Counted from the stretch's first letter, positions 16,098 through 25,433 are shown. The stretch: DNA of 64,000 nucleotides from Pseudobutyrivibrio sp. 49 (GCF_900100545.1 NZ_FNDP01000003.1:141625-205624); one strand, 5' to 3'. The notes: generated by a model from the letters alone, not told the origin. Program-made: numbers and translations.

Positions 16098-17375
16098 ATG
16101 ACGGATTGTACTATTACAAATCAAATTGGTGAGAATAATAAATTGTGGACCAGAGATTTTACAATCATAACAATTGGTAGTGTGGTTTCAATGTTAGGGA
16201 ATGCTTTGGTTGGATTTGCAATGAGTCTAATGGTACTGGACTACACAAATTCACCGATGCTCTATGCAATATATATCTTTTTATATACATTGCCACAGCT
16301 TGTTATGCCGATTGTTTCGGGTGCGATTTTAGATAGATTCTCGCGAAAGAAAATGATATATATGTTGGATTTTCTCAGCGCAACTATATATTTGTTAATG
16401 GGAATTCTTATCGGAATGGGAATGTTTAATTTCGTAGTATTTGCGGGAGTAACATTTTTGCTTGGTTCTATAGAAAGCTCTTATATGGTTGCATATGATA
16501 GCTTTTATCCGCTTCTTATTAGTGAGGGATGTTATCAGAAGGCTTATTCAATATCAAGTATGCTTGAGACCATGGCAATGTTTATGGTTCCGGTGGCAAC
16601 ATTTGTCTATAACCTGATTGGAATAGCCCCTCTTATGATGTTAAACGCAGCTACATTCTTTGTAGCAGCTGTTTTTGAAACTCAGATAAGCCACAAGGAA
16701 GAATACATTGATAAGCAAAAAGAAAGTATAAAGGGTGAAGACATATCACATACGAAGCGAATGCTTATGGATGTTAGGGAAGGCTTCCAGTATCTTCATG
16801 AAGAAAAAGGATTACGAGCAGTTGCTCTATATTTCTTCTTTAGCTGTTTGGCAGGAGGTGCAATGACTGTTATGTGCTTGCCATATTATAAGGGTAACTT
16901 CGAAAATGGAGAATACATATACATAATGGTTATCGGAATGAGTTTTGTTGGTAGAGCAATAGGTGGAGGTCTTCATTATAGATTTAAGCTTCCAACAAAA
17001 TATAAATATGTTATAGCACTTTGTGTATACTTATTTATAGGACTTGCTGAAGGAACATTTATGTTTTTACCTATAAATTTAGCAATGTTTTTCAGCTTCT
17101 TCACAGGAATTGGAGGAGTTACAAGTTACACTATTAGAATATCATCCACACAGAATTATGTACCAGATGAGAAGAAGGGCCGATTTAATGGCGCATTACT
17201 GTTGTTGATGACATCGGGTTCTTTGATTGCACAGTTGCTATCAGGAATAATGTCAAAATGGGTTGAAGCTAGAATAGTGGTATTAATCTTCAACTTAATA
17301 GCAGTTGCAGCAGCGATTATTATCATAGGCGGAAACAGAAAAGCGGTAGCAGAAATTTACAATACAGACAACTAA
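16098..17375 (+). CDS. MFS efflux transporter (MefA-like drug exporter type)
   Basis: 425-aa integral membrane protein with about 12 hydrophobic segments and the MFS loop signature between helices 2 and 3 (GAILDRFSRKKMIYMLD). The overall pattern, including VSGAILDR-type loop and long central loop at ~195-230, resembles the macrolide-efflux-like MFS_3 group. The start at ATG 16098 is set by TAGGAGGA at 16088-16094; an in-frame ATG at 16077 lies before that site. Substrate is unknown; the leader peptide-terminator upstream suggests induction by a translation-affecting compound, which is inference. Confidence 0.85.
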   Translation: MTDCTITNQIGENNKLWTRDFTIITIGSVVSMLGNALVGFAMSLMVLDYTNSPMLYAIYIFLYTLPQLVMPIVSGAILDRFSRKKMIYMLDFLSATIYLLMGILIGMGMFNFVVFAGVTFLLGSIESSYMVAYDSFYPLLISEGCYQKAYSISSMLETMAMFMVPVATFVYNLIGIAPLMMLNAATFFVAAVFETQISHKEEYIDKQKESIKGEDISHTKRMLMDVREGFQYLHEEKGLRAVALYFFFSCLAGGAMTVMCLPYYKGNFENGEYIYIMVIGMSFVGRAIGGGLHYRFKLPTKYKYVIALCVYLFIGLAEGTFMFLPINLAMFFSFFTGIGGVTSYTIRISSTQNYVPDEKKGRFNGALLLLMTSGSLIAQLLSGIMSKWVEARIVVLIFNLIAVAAAIIIIGGNRKAVAEIYNTDN

Positions 17376-17402
17376 AATATATAGAGAATAAGGAGAAGAA
17401 AA

Positions 17403-19202
17403 ATGGCAGAGACATTAAAGAAAAGAAGCGAAGTTCCAGTTGAATTAACATGGGATACATCAAGGCTATTTAAGTCATCAGAGGAGCTTATGTCAGGGCT
17501 TGAGGATTTCAAGAAACTCACAGCTGACATGGTATCAAATTACAAAGGTAAGCTTACAGATGCAAAGGCAATCAATGAATGTCTGGATAAGCTCAATCAG
17601 TGGAATGTTATGGCAGACCACTTATATAACTATGTAGAGTTAAATGTATCTGTAGACTACACAAACGCAGAAGCTCAGAAGGAGCAGGCAATTGTTATGA
17701 GCGAGTTTTCAAAGGCTCTTAGCACAGTATCTTTTGTAGATAGTGAGCTGGCAGAGGCTCCAAAGGAGTTAATTGAGGAGGCTATCAAAACAGCCACAGT
17801 TGGAAAGCATTATTTAGAGGATGTTGAGCGTCAGCGTCCACATCGTCTTACACCTGAAACAGAGGCAGCACTTGCTGCACTTCGTGAGACAGTGCAGGCT
17901 CCATACACAATCTACGAGACAAGCAAGCTTGCAGACATCCAGTTCCCTGATTTTGAGGTGAATGGTGAAAAGCATCCACTTGGATATTCATTATTCGAGG
18001 ATAACTACGAGTATGAAAGAAATACAGAGGTTCGTAGAGCAGCCTTCGATGCATTCTCAAAGAAGATTCGCGAGTACATGTACACAACTGCAACAGTATA
18101 CGGCAGCCATGTTCGTACAGAGAAGACTATTTCTGAATTACGTAGATACGATAGTGTTTTAGATTATCTTCTTTTTGAGCAGAAGGTAACACGAGAAATG
18201 TATGACCGTCAGATTGACCTTATCATGGAGAAGCTTGCACCTCACATGAGAAAATATGCAAGACTTTTAAAAGAGGCTAATGGTCTTGATAAGATGACAT
18301 ATGCTGATTTAAAGATTGCTTTAGATCCTGATTATGACCCACAGGTTACTATCGAGAAGTCAAAGGAATACATCATAGATGGTCTTTCAATCATGGGTCC
18401 TGAGTATAAGGAAATGCTTGAGACAGCATATAAGGAGAGATGGGTTGACTTTGCCCAGAACATCGGTAAATCAACAGGTGGTTTCTGCGCAAGCCCATAT
18501 CAAAAGGGTTCATACATCCTTCTTTCTTGGAACGACAGAATGAGTGATGTATTCACACTTGCTCATGAGCTTGGTCATGCAGGACATTTTGCAGCCTGCG
18601 GCAAGGCCCAGAGTGCACTTGATGTAGAGGTTTCAAACTATGTTGTTGAGGCGCCTTCTACTATCAATGAGCTCCTTATGGCAGAGTACCTTAAGGAAAA
18701 GAGTGGCGATGACAAGCGCTTCCGCAGATGGGTTCTTTCAGCTCAGATTTCAAATACTTACTATCACAACTTTGTTACTCATCTTCTTGAGGCTGCTTAT
18801 CAGCGTGAGGTTTATAAGCTGGTTGATAAGGGTGAAGCAGTGCCAGCTGAGACATTAAATGAAATCTATAAAAACGTCCTTAAAAAGTTCTGGGGCGACG
18901 AAGTAGAGCTCACTGAGGGCTGTGAGCTTACATGGATGAGACAGCCACATTATTATATGGGCTTGTATTCTTACAGCTATAGTGCTAGTCTTACTATCGC
19001 GACACAGGTTATGAAGAGAATCCGCAAGGAGGGTCAGCCTGCAGTCGAAGATTGGAAGAAGACACTTGCAGCAGGAGGCACAGTTACACCAGTAGAGTTT
19101 GCAAAGATGGCTGGTGTTGACGTGACAACAGATGCAGCGCTTCTTGATACAATCGATTACATCGGAAGTATTATCGATGAAATTGAACAGATAGGAGTAT
19201 AA
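17403..19202 (+). CDS. pepF: oligoendopeptidase F (M3 family)
   Basis: Cytoplasmic zinc metallopeptidase that hydrolyses oligopeptides. The M3 motif HELGH is at residues 388-392 (LAHELGHAGHF), with the downstream glutamate region VVEAPSTINELLMAEYL that supplies the third zinc ligand. At 599 aa it is the normal length for PepF. GGAGAAGAAAA precedes the ATG by about 7 bp. It follows the MFS gene by 27 bp and leads into queT after 4 bp, so it may be transcribed with both. Codon use is of the highly expressed kind. Confidence 0.96.
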   Translation: MAETLKKRSEVPVELTWDTSRLFKSSEELMSGLEDFKKLTADMVSNYKGKLTDAKAINECLDKLNQWNVMADHLYNYVELNVSVDYTNAEAQKEQAIVMSEFSKALSTVSFVDSELAEAPKELIEEAIKTATVGKHYLEDVERQRPHRLTPETEAALAALRETVQAPYTIYETSKLADIQFPDFEVNGEKHPLGYSLFEDNYEYERNTEVRRAAFDAFSKKIREYMYTTATVYGSHVRTEKTISELRRYDSVLDYLLFEQKVTREMYDRQIDLIMEKLAPHMRKYARLLKEANGLDKMTYADLKIALDPDYDPQVTIEKSKEYIIDGLSIMGPEYKEMLETAYKERWVDFAQNIGKSTGGFCASPYQKGSYILLSWNDRMSDVFTLAHELGHAGHFAACGKAQSALDVEVSNYVVEAPSTINELLMAEYLKEKSGDDKRFRRWVLSAQISNTYYHNFVTHLLEAAYQREVYKLVDKGEAVPAETLNEIYKNVLKKFWGDEVELTEGCELTWMRQPHYYMGLYSYSYSASLTIATQVMKRIRKEGQPAVEDWKKTLAAGGTVTPVEFAKMAGVDVTTDAALLDTIDYIGSIIDEIEQIGV

Positions 19203-19206
19203 GAAA

Positions 19207-19719
19207 TTGAATAGTAACGAGAACAAAAGTAGAAATAAGATTTTGTTAATTACACAGGGTGCTATGATTGCAGCACTTTATGTGGTACTTACATGGGTTG
19301 CAAACGTACTTGGTCTTGCAAATGGTGCCATTCAGGTTAGATTTTCAGAGGCACTTTGCATTTTGCCTATCTTCACACCAGCAGCAATCCCAGGATTGTT
19401 TGTAGGATGTCTTATTTCAAATATTATAAATGGTTGTGTAATTTGGGATATTATTTTCGGAAGCTTGGCAACACTTATCGGAGCTTTTGGAACATATTTC
19501 CTTAGAAAGACAAAGTTTATTTTTACATTGCCACCAGTAATAGCGAACATGGCTATTGTACCATTTGTTCTTCGTTATGCTTATATGGTTGAGGATGCAT
19601 ACTGGTTCCTCGTAGTTACAGTTGGTATTGGCGAAGTTATCAGCGTGTGTATACTTGGTTTTATCCTAAAAAAAGCATTGGACAAAAATAAGAAAGCAAT
19701 TTTTGAACAGGAAAAATAG
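19207..19719 (+). CDS. QueT-family ECF transporter S component
   Basis: 170-aa membrane protein of the QueT family, predicted substrate-binding component of an energy-coupling-factor transporter for queuosine precursors. It has five to six hydrophobic segments and the characteristic run GAIQVRFSEALCILPIF followed by GLFVGCLISNIINGC. TTG start, 8 bp behind GGAGT that overlaps the pepF end. The ECF module (ATPases and T protein) is not in the window. No preQ1 riboswitch is visible upstream, fitting an operon position behind pepF. Confidence 0.9.
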   Translation: MNSNENKSRNKILLITQGAMIAALYVVLTWVANVLGLANGAIQVRFSEALCILPIFTPAAIPGLFVGCLISNIINGCVIWDIIFGSLATLIGAFGTYFLRKTKFIFTLPPVIANMAIVPFVLRYAYMVEDAYWFLVVTVGIGEVISVCILGFILKKALDKNKKAIFEQEK

Positions 19720-19735
19720 AGATTACCAGGATGTG

Positions 19736-19770
19736 AAATTTGAGGTCAGAAATGGCCTCAAATTTTTTTT
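19736..19770 (+). terminator. terminator after queT
   Basis: Perfect 10-bp stem AAATTTGAGG / CCTCAAATTT with a T-tract. Confidence 0.85.
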
Positions 19771-19778
19771 GCAAAAAA

Positions 19779-19804
19779 TGTAACGAATACAGAAAAAAGG
19801 GGAC
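19779..19804 (+). promoter_or_regulatory. candidate ECF-sigma autoregulated promoter
   Basis: TGTAAC (19779-19784), 16-bp spacer and GGAC (19801-19804) resemble TGAAAC/TGTAAC ... CGTC/CGAC sites of Firmicute ECF sigma factors. It lies 48 bp before an ECF sigma gene, where an autoregulatory promoter is expected. Weak evidence. Confidence 0.4.
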
Positions 19805-19851
19805 TAATATAGTAGAATCGAAAAAGTGAGTAAGAAAGGAGGAGCCACAGC

Positions 19852-20343
19852 TTGAATATAAAGAAAATATGTGAAGATTATTATCCGCTCGTGTTAGGCT
19901 ACCTTCTTACACTGACAAATGGTAACAAAGATTTAGCCGAGGATTTGACTCAGGATACCTTTTATAGAGCAATCAAAAATATAGAAAGTTTTCGAGGTGA
20001 CTGCAAGGTTTCCACCTGGCTTTGTCAGATTGCAAAGTACACATTTTGGCAGTATCTAGATAAATCAAATAAATATAAGCAGGTTCCGCTTGACGAGGTT
20101 ATGAATATTTCAGCAGGTGAACTGGTGGAAGAAATGTACATCAGGGAAGAGACCAACAGAGCCATGTATGAAAGTATTGAAAAGCTTGATAGCCAGACAA
20201 AGGATGTAATGTTATTTAGATTGACCGGTGAGATGTCATTCAAAGAAATAGGAGAGCTTTTGGATAAAACAGAAAACTGGGCTCGTGTTACTTTTTATCG
20301 AGGAAAGGCAAAACTAGGAAAGGAGATGAATAGCTATGAGTAA
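19852..20343 (+). CDS. ECF-type RNA polymerase sigma factor
   Basis: 163-aa group 4 sigma factor. Region 2 is at residues ~8-70 (LVLGYLLTLTNGNKDLAEDLTQDTFYRAIKNIESF and CKVSTWLCQIAKYTFWQYL) and region 4 at ~105-158 (LDSQTKDVMLFRLTGEMSFKEIGELLDKTENWARVTFYRGKAKL). TTG start behind AAAGGAGGAG. Its end overlaps the next gene, a membrane zinc-finger protein, by 8 bp. It should direct RNA polymerase to an envelope-stress or signal-specific regulon that probably includes this operon. Confidence 0.93.
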   Translation: MNIKKICEDYYPLVLGYLLTLTNGNKDLAEDLTQDTFYRAIKNIESFRGDCKVSTWLCQIAKYTFWQYLDKSNKYKQVPLDEVMNISAGELVEEMYIREETNRAMYESIEKLDSQTKDVMLFRLTGEMSFKEIGELLDKTENWARVTFYRGKAKLGKEMNSYE

Positions 20344-20632
20344 ATTTGAATGTGAATTAGTTAATGATCTTCTTCCAAGTTATATTGAAAAGAAAACATC
20401 AAGCCAGACCAATCAATTTATAGAAGAGCATTTTAGAAGCTGTGATGAATGCAGAGAGCTGTACGAGGCAATGATTGAAGAGGTGAGTATTAAAAATCAG
20501 CCTATGCCTTACAAGAAAAAATTCAGAATTAACAGCATAGGAAAAATGATATTAATAGTTTTAGGATATTTAGCTGTTGTGATAATTGGATTAGTAGTGT
20601 TCACTTACATTATGACAAACGGGGTAATTTGA
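20336..20632 (+). CDS. zf-HC2 membrane anti-sigma factor-like protein, first
   Basis: 98-aa protein with an N-terminal zinc-binding anti-sigma motif (H32, C36, C39 in HFRSCDECRELYE) and one C-terminal membrane segment (about residues 64-92). This is the ZAS/zf-HC2 layout of anti-sigma factors that hold their cognate ECF sigma at the membrane. It overlaps the sigma gene and shares bases with the next gene (TGATG), so the three are translationally coupled. It has almost no extracytoplasmic part, so a separate sensor would be needed. Confidence 0.85.
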   Translation: MSKFECELVNDLLPSYIEKKTSSQTNQFIEEHFRSCDECRELYEAMIEEVSIKNQPMPYKKKFRINSIGKMILIVLGYLAVVIIGLVVFTYIMTNGVI

Positions 20633-20949
20633 TGGAAAAGAATAATATACCATGCAAAATAATAGAGGATTTGCTGCCTTCATATATGGATGAAATATTG
20701 TCTGAAGATGTTAATGAGGCGGTGCAGATTCATTTGGAAAGCTGTGAATCTTGTAGAAAAAGGCTTAGTGAATTGAAACTAGAGAATGTTGAAGAAAAAG
20801 CCCAGATAGAGAAAAATGAAGCTGCTTTTGTAAAGGGAATAAAGAGATATAAACATTATGTAATTGGTATGGCCATAGGTGCAGGAATTCCAATAATGGC
20901 TTTTTTGCTGTTTATCCTGTGGGTATTTGTTATATCAATGAGCAGTTAA
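20632..20949 (+). CDS. zf-HC2 membrane anti-sigma factor-like protein, second
   Basis: 105 aa from ATG 20632 (TGATG overlap with the previous stop; an in-frame TTG precedes it). It again shows the zinc motif H34, C38, C41 (HLESCESCRKRL) and a C-terminal membrane helix (about residues 72-100). It and its neighbour share the start ..EDLLPSYMDE../..NDLLPSYIEK.., so they are paralogues from a tandem duplication. Two adjacent anti-sigma-like proteins for one sigma is unusual; one may act as a decoy or co-sensor. Function inferred from family only. Confidence 0.83.
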   Translation: MEKNNIPCKIIEDLLPSYMDEILSEDVNEAVQIHLESCESCRKRLSELKLENVEEKAQIEKNEAAFVKGIKRYKHYVIGMAIGAGIPIMAFLLFILWVFVISMSS

Positions 20950-20961
20950 AAGGAGAATGAA

Positions 20962-22101
20962 ATGTTACAGAAGAAAGGTACAAAAATTGCAATAGGTATT
21001 ATAGGTGGATTAGTTATTGGCATTATCACAGTACTAGCTGTTATCTTTATATTTATCTTATTGTTCTTTTTTGGAGGTCCACCAAAGGTAACTAAGGACG
21101 TTGAAAAATATGAGCAGACAATGGAAGAGAATCTAACTCGTGAATATGGAAAGGCCAGGACAGAATTCATAACATTTCCTAAAGAAATTCCTACCAGTGC
21201 ATTTGAGCAGGATACTAAGCCAGAATTTTATAATTCTTTTCAGGACACATGGGATGATCCTACCTATGAAGTGTATTTAAAATGTCAGTATAGTGATGAG
21301 GACTATGAAAGCGAAATAACTAGGCTTAACACATTGAAAAGGACATACACTCAGTATGATGATAGGAATAAGACACTTAAAAAGGAAAATACAGACAGAT
21401 TTAACTATCCTCCCTATATAGCAATTGATCATAATGACTATTCTTATGAGTATGCGCTGGATTTAGGTGATGACAGTATTGCTTATATTTATGTTGCTTA
21501 TAAGAGTTCTGTGAAAAGTCTAAAAAAGATTCCTAAGGAGTATTTACCTACAGATTACGAGGAAAGCTTGACACTAGAAAATGGTAGCTATTTTAATACA
21601 ACATATGAAAACAGCACTGCTTATAACATATATGAAGTGCCATTGCATAAAGGAAATAGCGCTGTTCATGGATTGAGCGCATACAATTTAGTGGAATTGC
21701 AAAATGCGTGTGATGGTATTTCTGGACTAGCGATTTTCCCAAATGATATAAGTAATCTAAAAGATGGTTCATTTGTATATAGAAGTGATGACGAAAAAGT
21801 ACTTGTAGTTTTAGAAGCAGTATACTCTGAGGGCGATTATAAGACAGAAGAAGACAGATTAAAAGATGAGGAGTATATGTGTGCTACATATGATGACTCA
21901 AGCTATAATTATCCTGCCTATGTTTTACGTGCAGGGGCAATAACGGGTCTTCCGGAAGATATTATGGATGAAAATGATAAAGCAGATATTCATGAATATG
22001 CCCTAATGGATAAGCCTAATAATAAAATAATATATGTTCTAATAGCATATCCTAAAGAGCAGAATTTGAGCCTGTACGAAGACTATATAGCGATAAATTA
22101 A
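20962..22101 (+). CDS. membrane-anchored protein with internal duplication, unknown function
   Basis: 379 aa, not recognised. A long hydrophobic segment (residues ~8-40) is followed by a hydrophilic, Tyr/Asp/Glu-rich domain outside the membrane. Two parts of that domain resemble each other: EVYLKCQYSDEDYESEITRL ... YEYALDLGDDSIAYIYVAY and LVVLEAVYSEGDYKTEEDRL ... HEYALMDKPNNKIIYVLIAY, so it is probably an internal repeat. It is the fourth gene of the sigma operon, 12 bp after the second zinc-finger gene with its own AAGGAGA, and could be the sensor or the regulated output. It runs into the convergent AraC gene with a 4-bp overlap. Confidence 0.6.
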   Translation: MLQKKGTKIAIGIIGGLVIGIITVLAVIFIFILLFFFGGPPKVTKDVEKYEQTMEENLTREYGKARTEFITFPKEIPTSAFEQDTKPEFYNSFQDTWDDPTYEVYLKCQYSDEDYESEITRLNTLKRTYTQYDDRNKTLKKENTDRFNYPPYIAIDHNDYSYEYALDLGDDSIAYIYVAYKSSVKSLKKIPKEYLPTDYEESLTLENGSYFNTTYENSTAYNIYEVPLHKGNSAVHGLSAYNLVELQNACDGISGLAIFPNDISNLKDGSFVYRSDDEKVLVVLEAVYSEGDYKTEEDRLKDEEYMCATYDDSSYNYPAYVLRAGAITGLPEDIMDENDKADIHEYALMDKPNNKIIYVLIAYPKEQNLSLYEDYIAIN

Positions 22102-22955
22102 AATGACAGCGAGGCCTGTGACTCAGCCTTTTTACGAGGGCTGGTGCCATAGGTCTTTTTGTATGCCCTAAGGAAGGTGGAGTATGTTCCAAAGCCAGCC
22201 TGTTCACTGGCATCGACGATAGAGGTGCCGGCATCAATTAGAGCCTGGGCAGCGGAAAGACGCTTCATGGTTATGTAGTTTCCAATCGTGTAGCCAGTCT
22301 CATCCTTGAAGGTGTGCATAAGATAGTAGCGGGAAAGATAAAACTGGGTGGCGATAGTTTCGACAGACAAATCACCCGTAAGATTTTCATTGATATATTG
22401 AATAATTGAATTAATCTTTGTACCAGAGTAACTTGTGGAGATATATTCTACCTCGTCGCTGATGGCTGCACGATTTAGTTGAACCATAAACTCTAAGAAA
22501 AGAACTTGCATGAAAAACTCATTAGCATAAGCATCCTTACCAAGATTATTAATCAAAGCATTTACAGCAGAAGCTACAGGTGAATTTTTAAAAGATCTCA
22601 AACGCAAAACATGAGAGTTATTTTCCATTGCATTTCTAAAGCAATAAGACAAATCATTTTCCTCTTTACTATATTCATCCAAAAATTCCTTAGATATATA
22701 GATGATGATTCGCTCATAGGTGGAGTTGTCATGAAAAATAGGACGGTGAACTTCGCCTGCGTTTACAAAGACTATATCGTTAACCTGCAAATCGAAATTC
22801 TGACCTTCTATGGAATAGGAAGTATTTCCAGATAAATGAATTAAAACCTTATGGAAATCATGATAATGGAAATCTATTTCACCTAGGTTCGAATCTGACA
22901 AATGAAAAATTTTAAAGTTGGAATATAGGTAACCTTTTTTGCTATATTCGGTCAT
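22098..22955 (-). CDS. AraC-family transcriptional regulator
   Basis: About 285 aa. The N-terminal half is a cupin-type sensing domain (HYHDFHKVLIHLSGNTSYSI ... NDIVFVNAGEVHRP) and the C-terminal ~100 residues contain two helix-turn-helix motifs (LSVETIATQFYLSRYYLMHTFKDETGYTI and SIVDASEQAGFGTYSTFLRAYKKTYGTSPRKK). I chose the ATG at 22955 because AAAGG sits 6-8 bp before it; an in-frame GTG at 22964 touches that site. Likely senses a sugar or similar small molecule. It is divergent from dapF but there is no reason to think it regulates it. Confidence 0.92.
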   Translation of the reverse strand: MTEYSKKGYLYSNFKIFHLSDSNLGEIDFHYHDFHKVLIHLSGNTSYSIEGQNFDLQVNDIVFVNAGEVHRPIFHDNSTYERIIIYISKEFLDEYSKEENDLSYCFRNAMENNSHVLRLRSFKNSPVASAVNALINNLGKDAYANEFFMQVLFLEFMVQLNRAAISDEVEYISTSYSGTKINSIIQYINENLTGDLSVETIATQFYLSRYYLMHTFKDETGYTIGNYITMKRLSAAQALIDAGTSIVDASEQAGFGTYSTFLRAYKKTYGTSPRKKAESQASLSF

Positions 22956-23124
22956 AGTGTTCACCTTTCCATAACAAGTTCATAGTATTATCCTAGCTTG
23001 AGTATAAATCTCAAGAGCACTATTTGCAATATTTTAAACACTAACTGACATTATCTCATTAGAAAGTGCGGTGTATACTCAAATTATAGTAAAAGAACTA
23101 TCGACTGGATTCGAAAGGACAGAT

Positions 23125-23958
23125 ATGAAATTTACAAAAATGCACGGCTGTGGTAATGACTACGTATATGTAAATCTCTTTGAAGAGAAGGTTGAAAACC
23201 CAGCAGAAGTTTCTATTAAAGTTAGTGACAGACATTTCGGAATTGGTTCAGATGGACTTATCACGATTGGACCTTCTGATATAGCAGATTTCAGAATGAG
23301 AATATACAACGCAGACGGCTCAGAGGCTGAGATGTGCGGAAACGGCATCCGCTGCGTAGCAAAATATGTTTACGACCACAAGCTTACAGACAAGACTGAG
23401 ATTTCAGTGGAGTCAGGCGCTGGCATCAAATATCTCACATTATATGTAGAGAATGGTAAGGTGCAGCAGGTTCGTGTAGATATGGGCGAACCAATTCTTG
23501 AACCATCACAGATTCCAGTAGTCTACGATGGAGATAAGGTTATCGATGCTCCAATCGAGGTTGGTGGAAAGACATGGAATATGACCTGCGTTTCTATGGG
23601 AAACCCACATGCAGTTGTGTTTGTAGATGATACAGAGAGCTTTGAGCTTGAAAAGTATGGTCCACAGTTTGAGAATCACGAAAGATTCCCAAAGAGAACC
23701 AACACTGAGTTTGTTCAGGTGCTTTCAAGAACAGAAGCAAATATGCGAGTGTGGGAGCGAGGCAGTGCCGAGACCTGGGCATGCGGCACAGGTACTTGCG
23801 CCACTGTTATGGCTTGTATCTTAAATGGAAAGACTGAGGACAAGGTCCTTGTGCATCTTAGAGGTGGAGATTTAACTATCGAATACGACCGCGCGACAAA
23901 TCACGTATTCATGACAGGTCCAGCAACTGAGGTATTTAACGGAGAAATCGAGGTTTAA
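23125..23958 (+). CDS. dapF: diaminopimelate epimerase
   Basis: Converts LL- to meso-diaminopimelate for peptidoglycan and lysine synthesis. Both catalytic cysteines are visible: C71 in EMCGNGIRC and the second in WACGTGTCA. It begins MKFTKMHGCGNDYVYV, as in the family. ATG 23125 is preceded by AAAGGA; an in-frame start 54 bp upstream would add residues not found in the family. It has the usual length (277 aa) and is followed after 2 bp by murE, forming a dapF-murE-dapA wall-precursor cluster. Confidence 0.96.
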   Translation: MKFTKMHGCGNDYVYVNLFEEKVENPAEVSIKVSDRHFGIGSDGLITIGPSDIADFRMRIYNADGSEAEMCGNGIRCVAKYVYDHKLTDKTEISVESGAGIKYLTLYVENGKVQQVRVDMGEPILEPSQIPVVYDGDKVIDAPIEVGGKTWNMTCVSMGNPHAVVFVDDTESFELEKYGPQFENHERFPKRTNTEFVQVLSRTEANMRVWERGSAETWACGTGTCATVMACILNGKTEDKVLVHLRGGDLTIEYDRATNHVFMTGPATEVFNGEIEV

Positions 23959-23960
23959 TA

Positions 23961-25433
23961 ATGAAATTAGTAGATTTATTAGATAGATTAGATTATGAGC
24001 TTTATGCAGGTGAGCTTGATCGTGAAATCAGCACACTTACATATGATTCAAGAAAAGTAGAGAAGGATAGCGTATTCGTTTGTATCTCAGGTACAGTTAG
24101 AGACGCACACGATTTCATCCCAGATGTAATCGACAAGGGTGCCAGCGTTATCATCATCGAAAAGGACGTAGAGCCAGTTGATGGCGTTACATATATTAAG
24201 GTAAAGAACAGCCGCCAGGCACTTGCTTTCACATCAGCAGCATACTTTGGTCATCCAGCTGAAAAGCTTAAGACAATTGGTATCACAGGTACAAAGGGAA
24301 AGACTACAACTACATACATGGTAAAGTCTATCCTTGAAAAAGCTGGTATTAAGACAGGCCTTATCGGCACAATCGAGTCAATCGTTGGTGAGGAGCGCAT
24401 TCCAGCTGTGAACACTACACCAGAGTCTTACCGTGTACAGGAGCTTTTTGCTCAGATGGTAGAGGCTGGACTTGATGCAGTTGTTATGGAAGTAAGCTCA
24501 CAGGCTCTTATGCTTCATAGAGTATCAGGATTTACATTTGATATTGGTGTATTTACAAACCTTGAGCCAGATCACATCGGTGATAACGAGCACAAGGATT
24601 TCGAGGATTATATGCACTGCAAGAGTCTTCTTTTCCAACAGTGTAAGACAGGTATCTTCAATGGCGATAGCGAGCATATCGAAGGTATCTTAAAGGGTCA
24701 CACTTGTGAGGTTATTAAGTATGGCTACGGCAAGGAAAACGACCTTATTGCTGAGAATGTTGAGCTTCTTAATGAGCACGGTGCTCTTGGAGTTCGCTAC
24801 CACATCACAGGTAAGGAAGATATGACAGTAGAGGTAAATGTACCAGGTACATTCTCTGTTTATAATTCACTTACTGCAGTAGCCATTTGCAAGCAGTTTG
24901 GTGTAACTGAGGACAAGATTAAGGCAGCTCTTAAGGACGTACATGTAAAGGGACGTATCGAGCTTGTACCAGTATCAAAGAAGTTTACAGTTATGATTGA
25001 TTATGCTCACAATGCGATGGCGCTTGAGAGCCTTCTTACAACTCTTAAGGCTTATGAGCCAGGCAGACTTGTGTGCATGTTTGGTTGCGGTGGAAACCGC
25101 GCTAAGAGCCGTCGTTTTGAGATGGGTGAGGTAAGCTCAAAGCTTGCTGATCTTACAGTTATCACTTCAGACAACCCTCGTAATGAGGAGCCTATGGATA
25201 TCATCAATGACATCCTTACAGGTGTTAAGAAGGCTGACGGCGATTATGTTACAATCCCAGACCGCAAGGAGGCTATTCGTTATTGCCTCGTAAATGCAAA
25301 AGAGGGAGATATTGTAGTTCTTGCAGGTAAGGGCCACGAGGACTATCAGGAAATCAAGGGTGTAAAGCACCATATGGATGAGAGAGAGCTTATTGCAGAG
25401 GTTATTAAGGAGGACGGCAATGACATTATTTAA
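23961..25433 (+). CDS. murE: UDP-MurNAc-tripeptide synthetase, meso-DAP adding (MurE)
   Basis: ATP-dependent Mur ligase that adds the third residue of the stem peptide. The ATP-binding motif GTKGKTTTT is at residues 110-118; the Mur ligase central His/Asn motifs follow, and the C-terminal domain has SDNPRNEEP, the DNPR signature of enzymes that select meso-DAP rather than lysine. Normal length (490 aa). It sits between dapF and dapA, which supply that substrate, so chemistry and context agree. The 3' end overlaps dapA by 14 bp. Confidence 0.97.
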   Translation: MKLVDLLDRLDYELYAGELDREISTLTYDSRKVEKDSVFVCISGTVRDAHDFIPDVIDKGASVIIIEKDVEPVDGVTYIKVKNSRQALAFTSAAYFGHPAEKLKTIGITGTKGKTTTTYMVKSILEKAGIKTGLIGTIESIVGEERIPAVNTTPESYRVQELFAQMVEAGLDAVVMEVSSQALMLHRVSGFTFDIGVFTNLEPDHIGDNEHKDFEDYMHCKSLLFQQCKTGIFNGDSEHIEGILKGHTCEVIKYGYGKENDLIAENVELLNEHGALGVRYHITGKEDMTVEVNVPGTFSVYNSLTAVAICKQFGVTEDKIKAALKDVHVKGRIELVPVSKKFTVMIDYAHNAMALESLLTTLKAYEPGRLVCMFGCGGNRAKSRRFEMGEVSSKLADLTVITSDNPRNEEPMDIINDILTGVKKADGDYVTIPDRKEAIRYCLVNAKEGDIVVLAGKGHEDYQEIKGVKHHMDERELIAEVIKEDGNDII

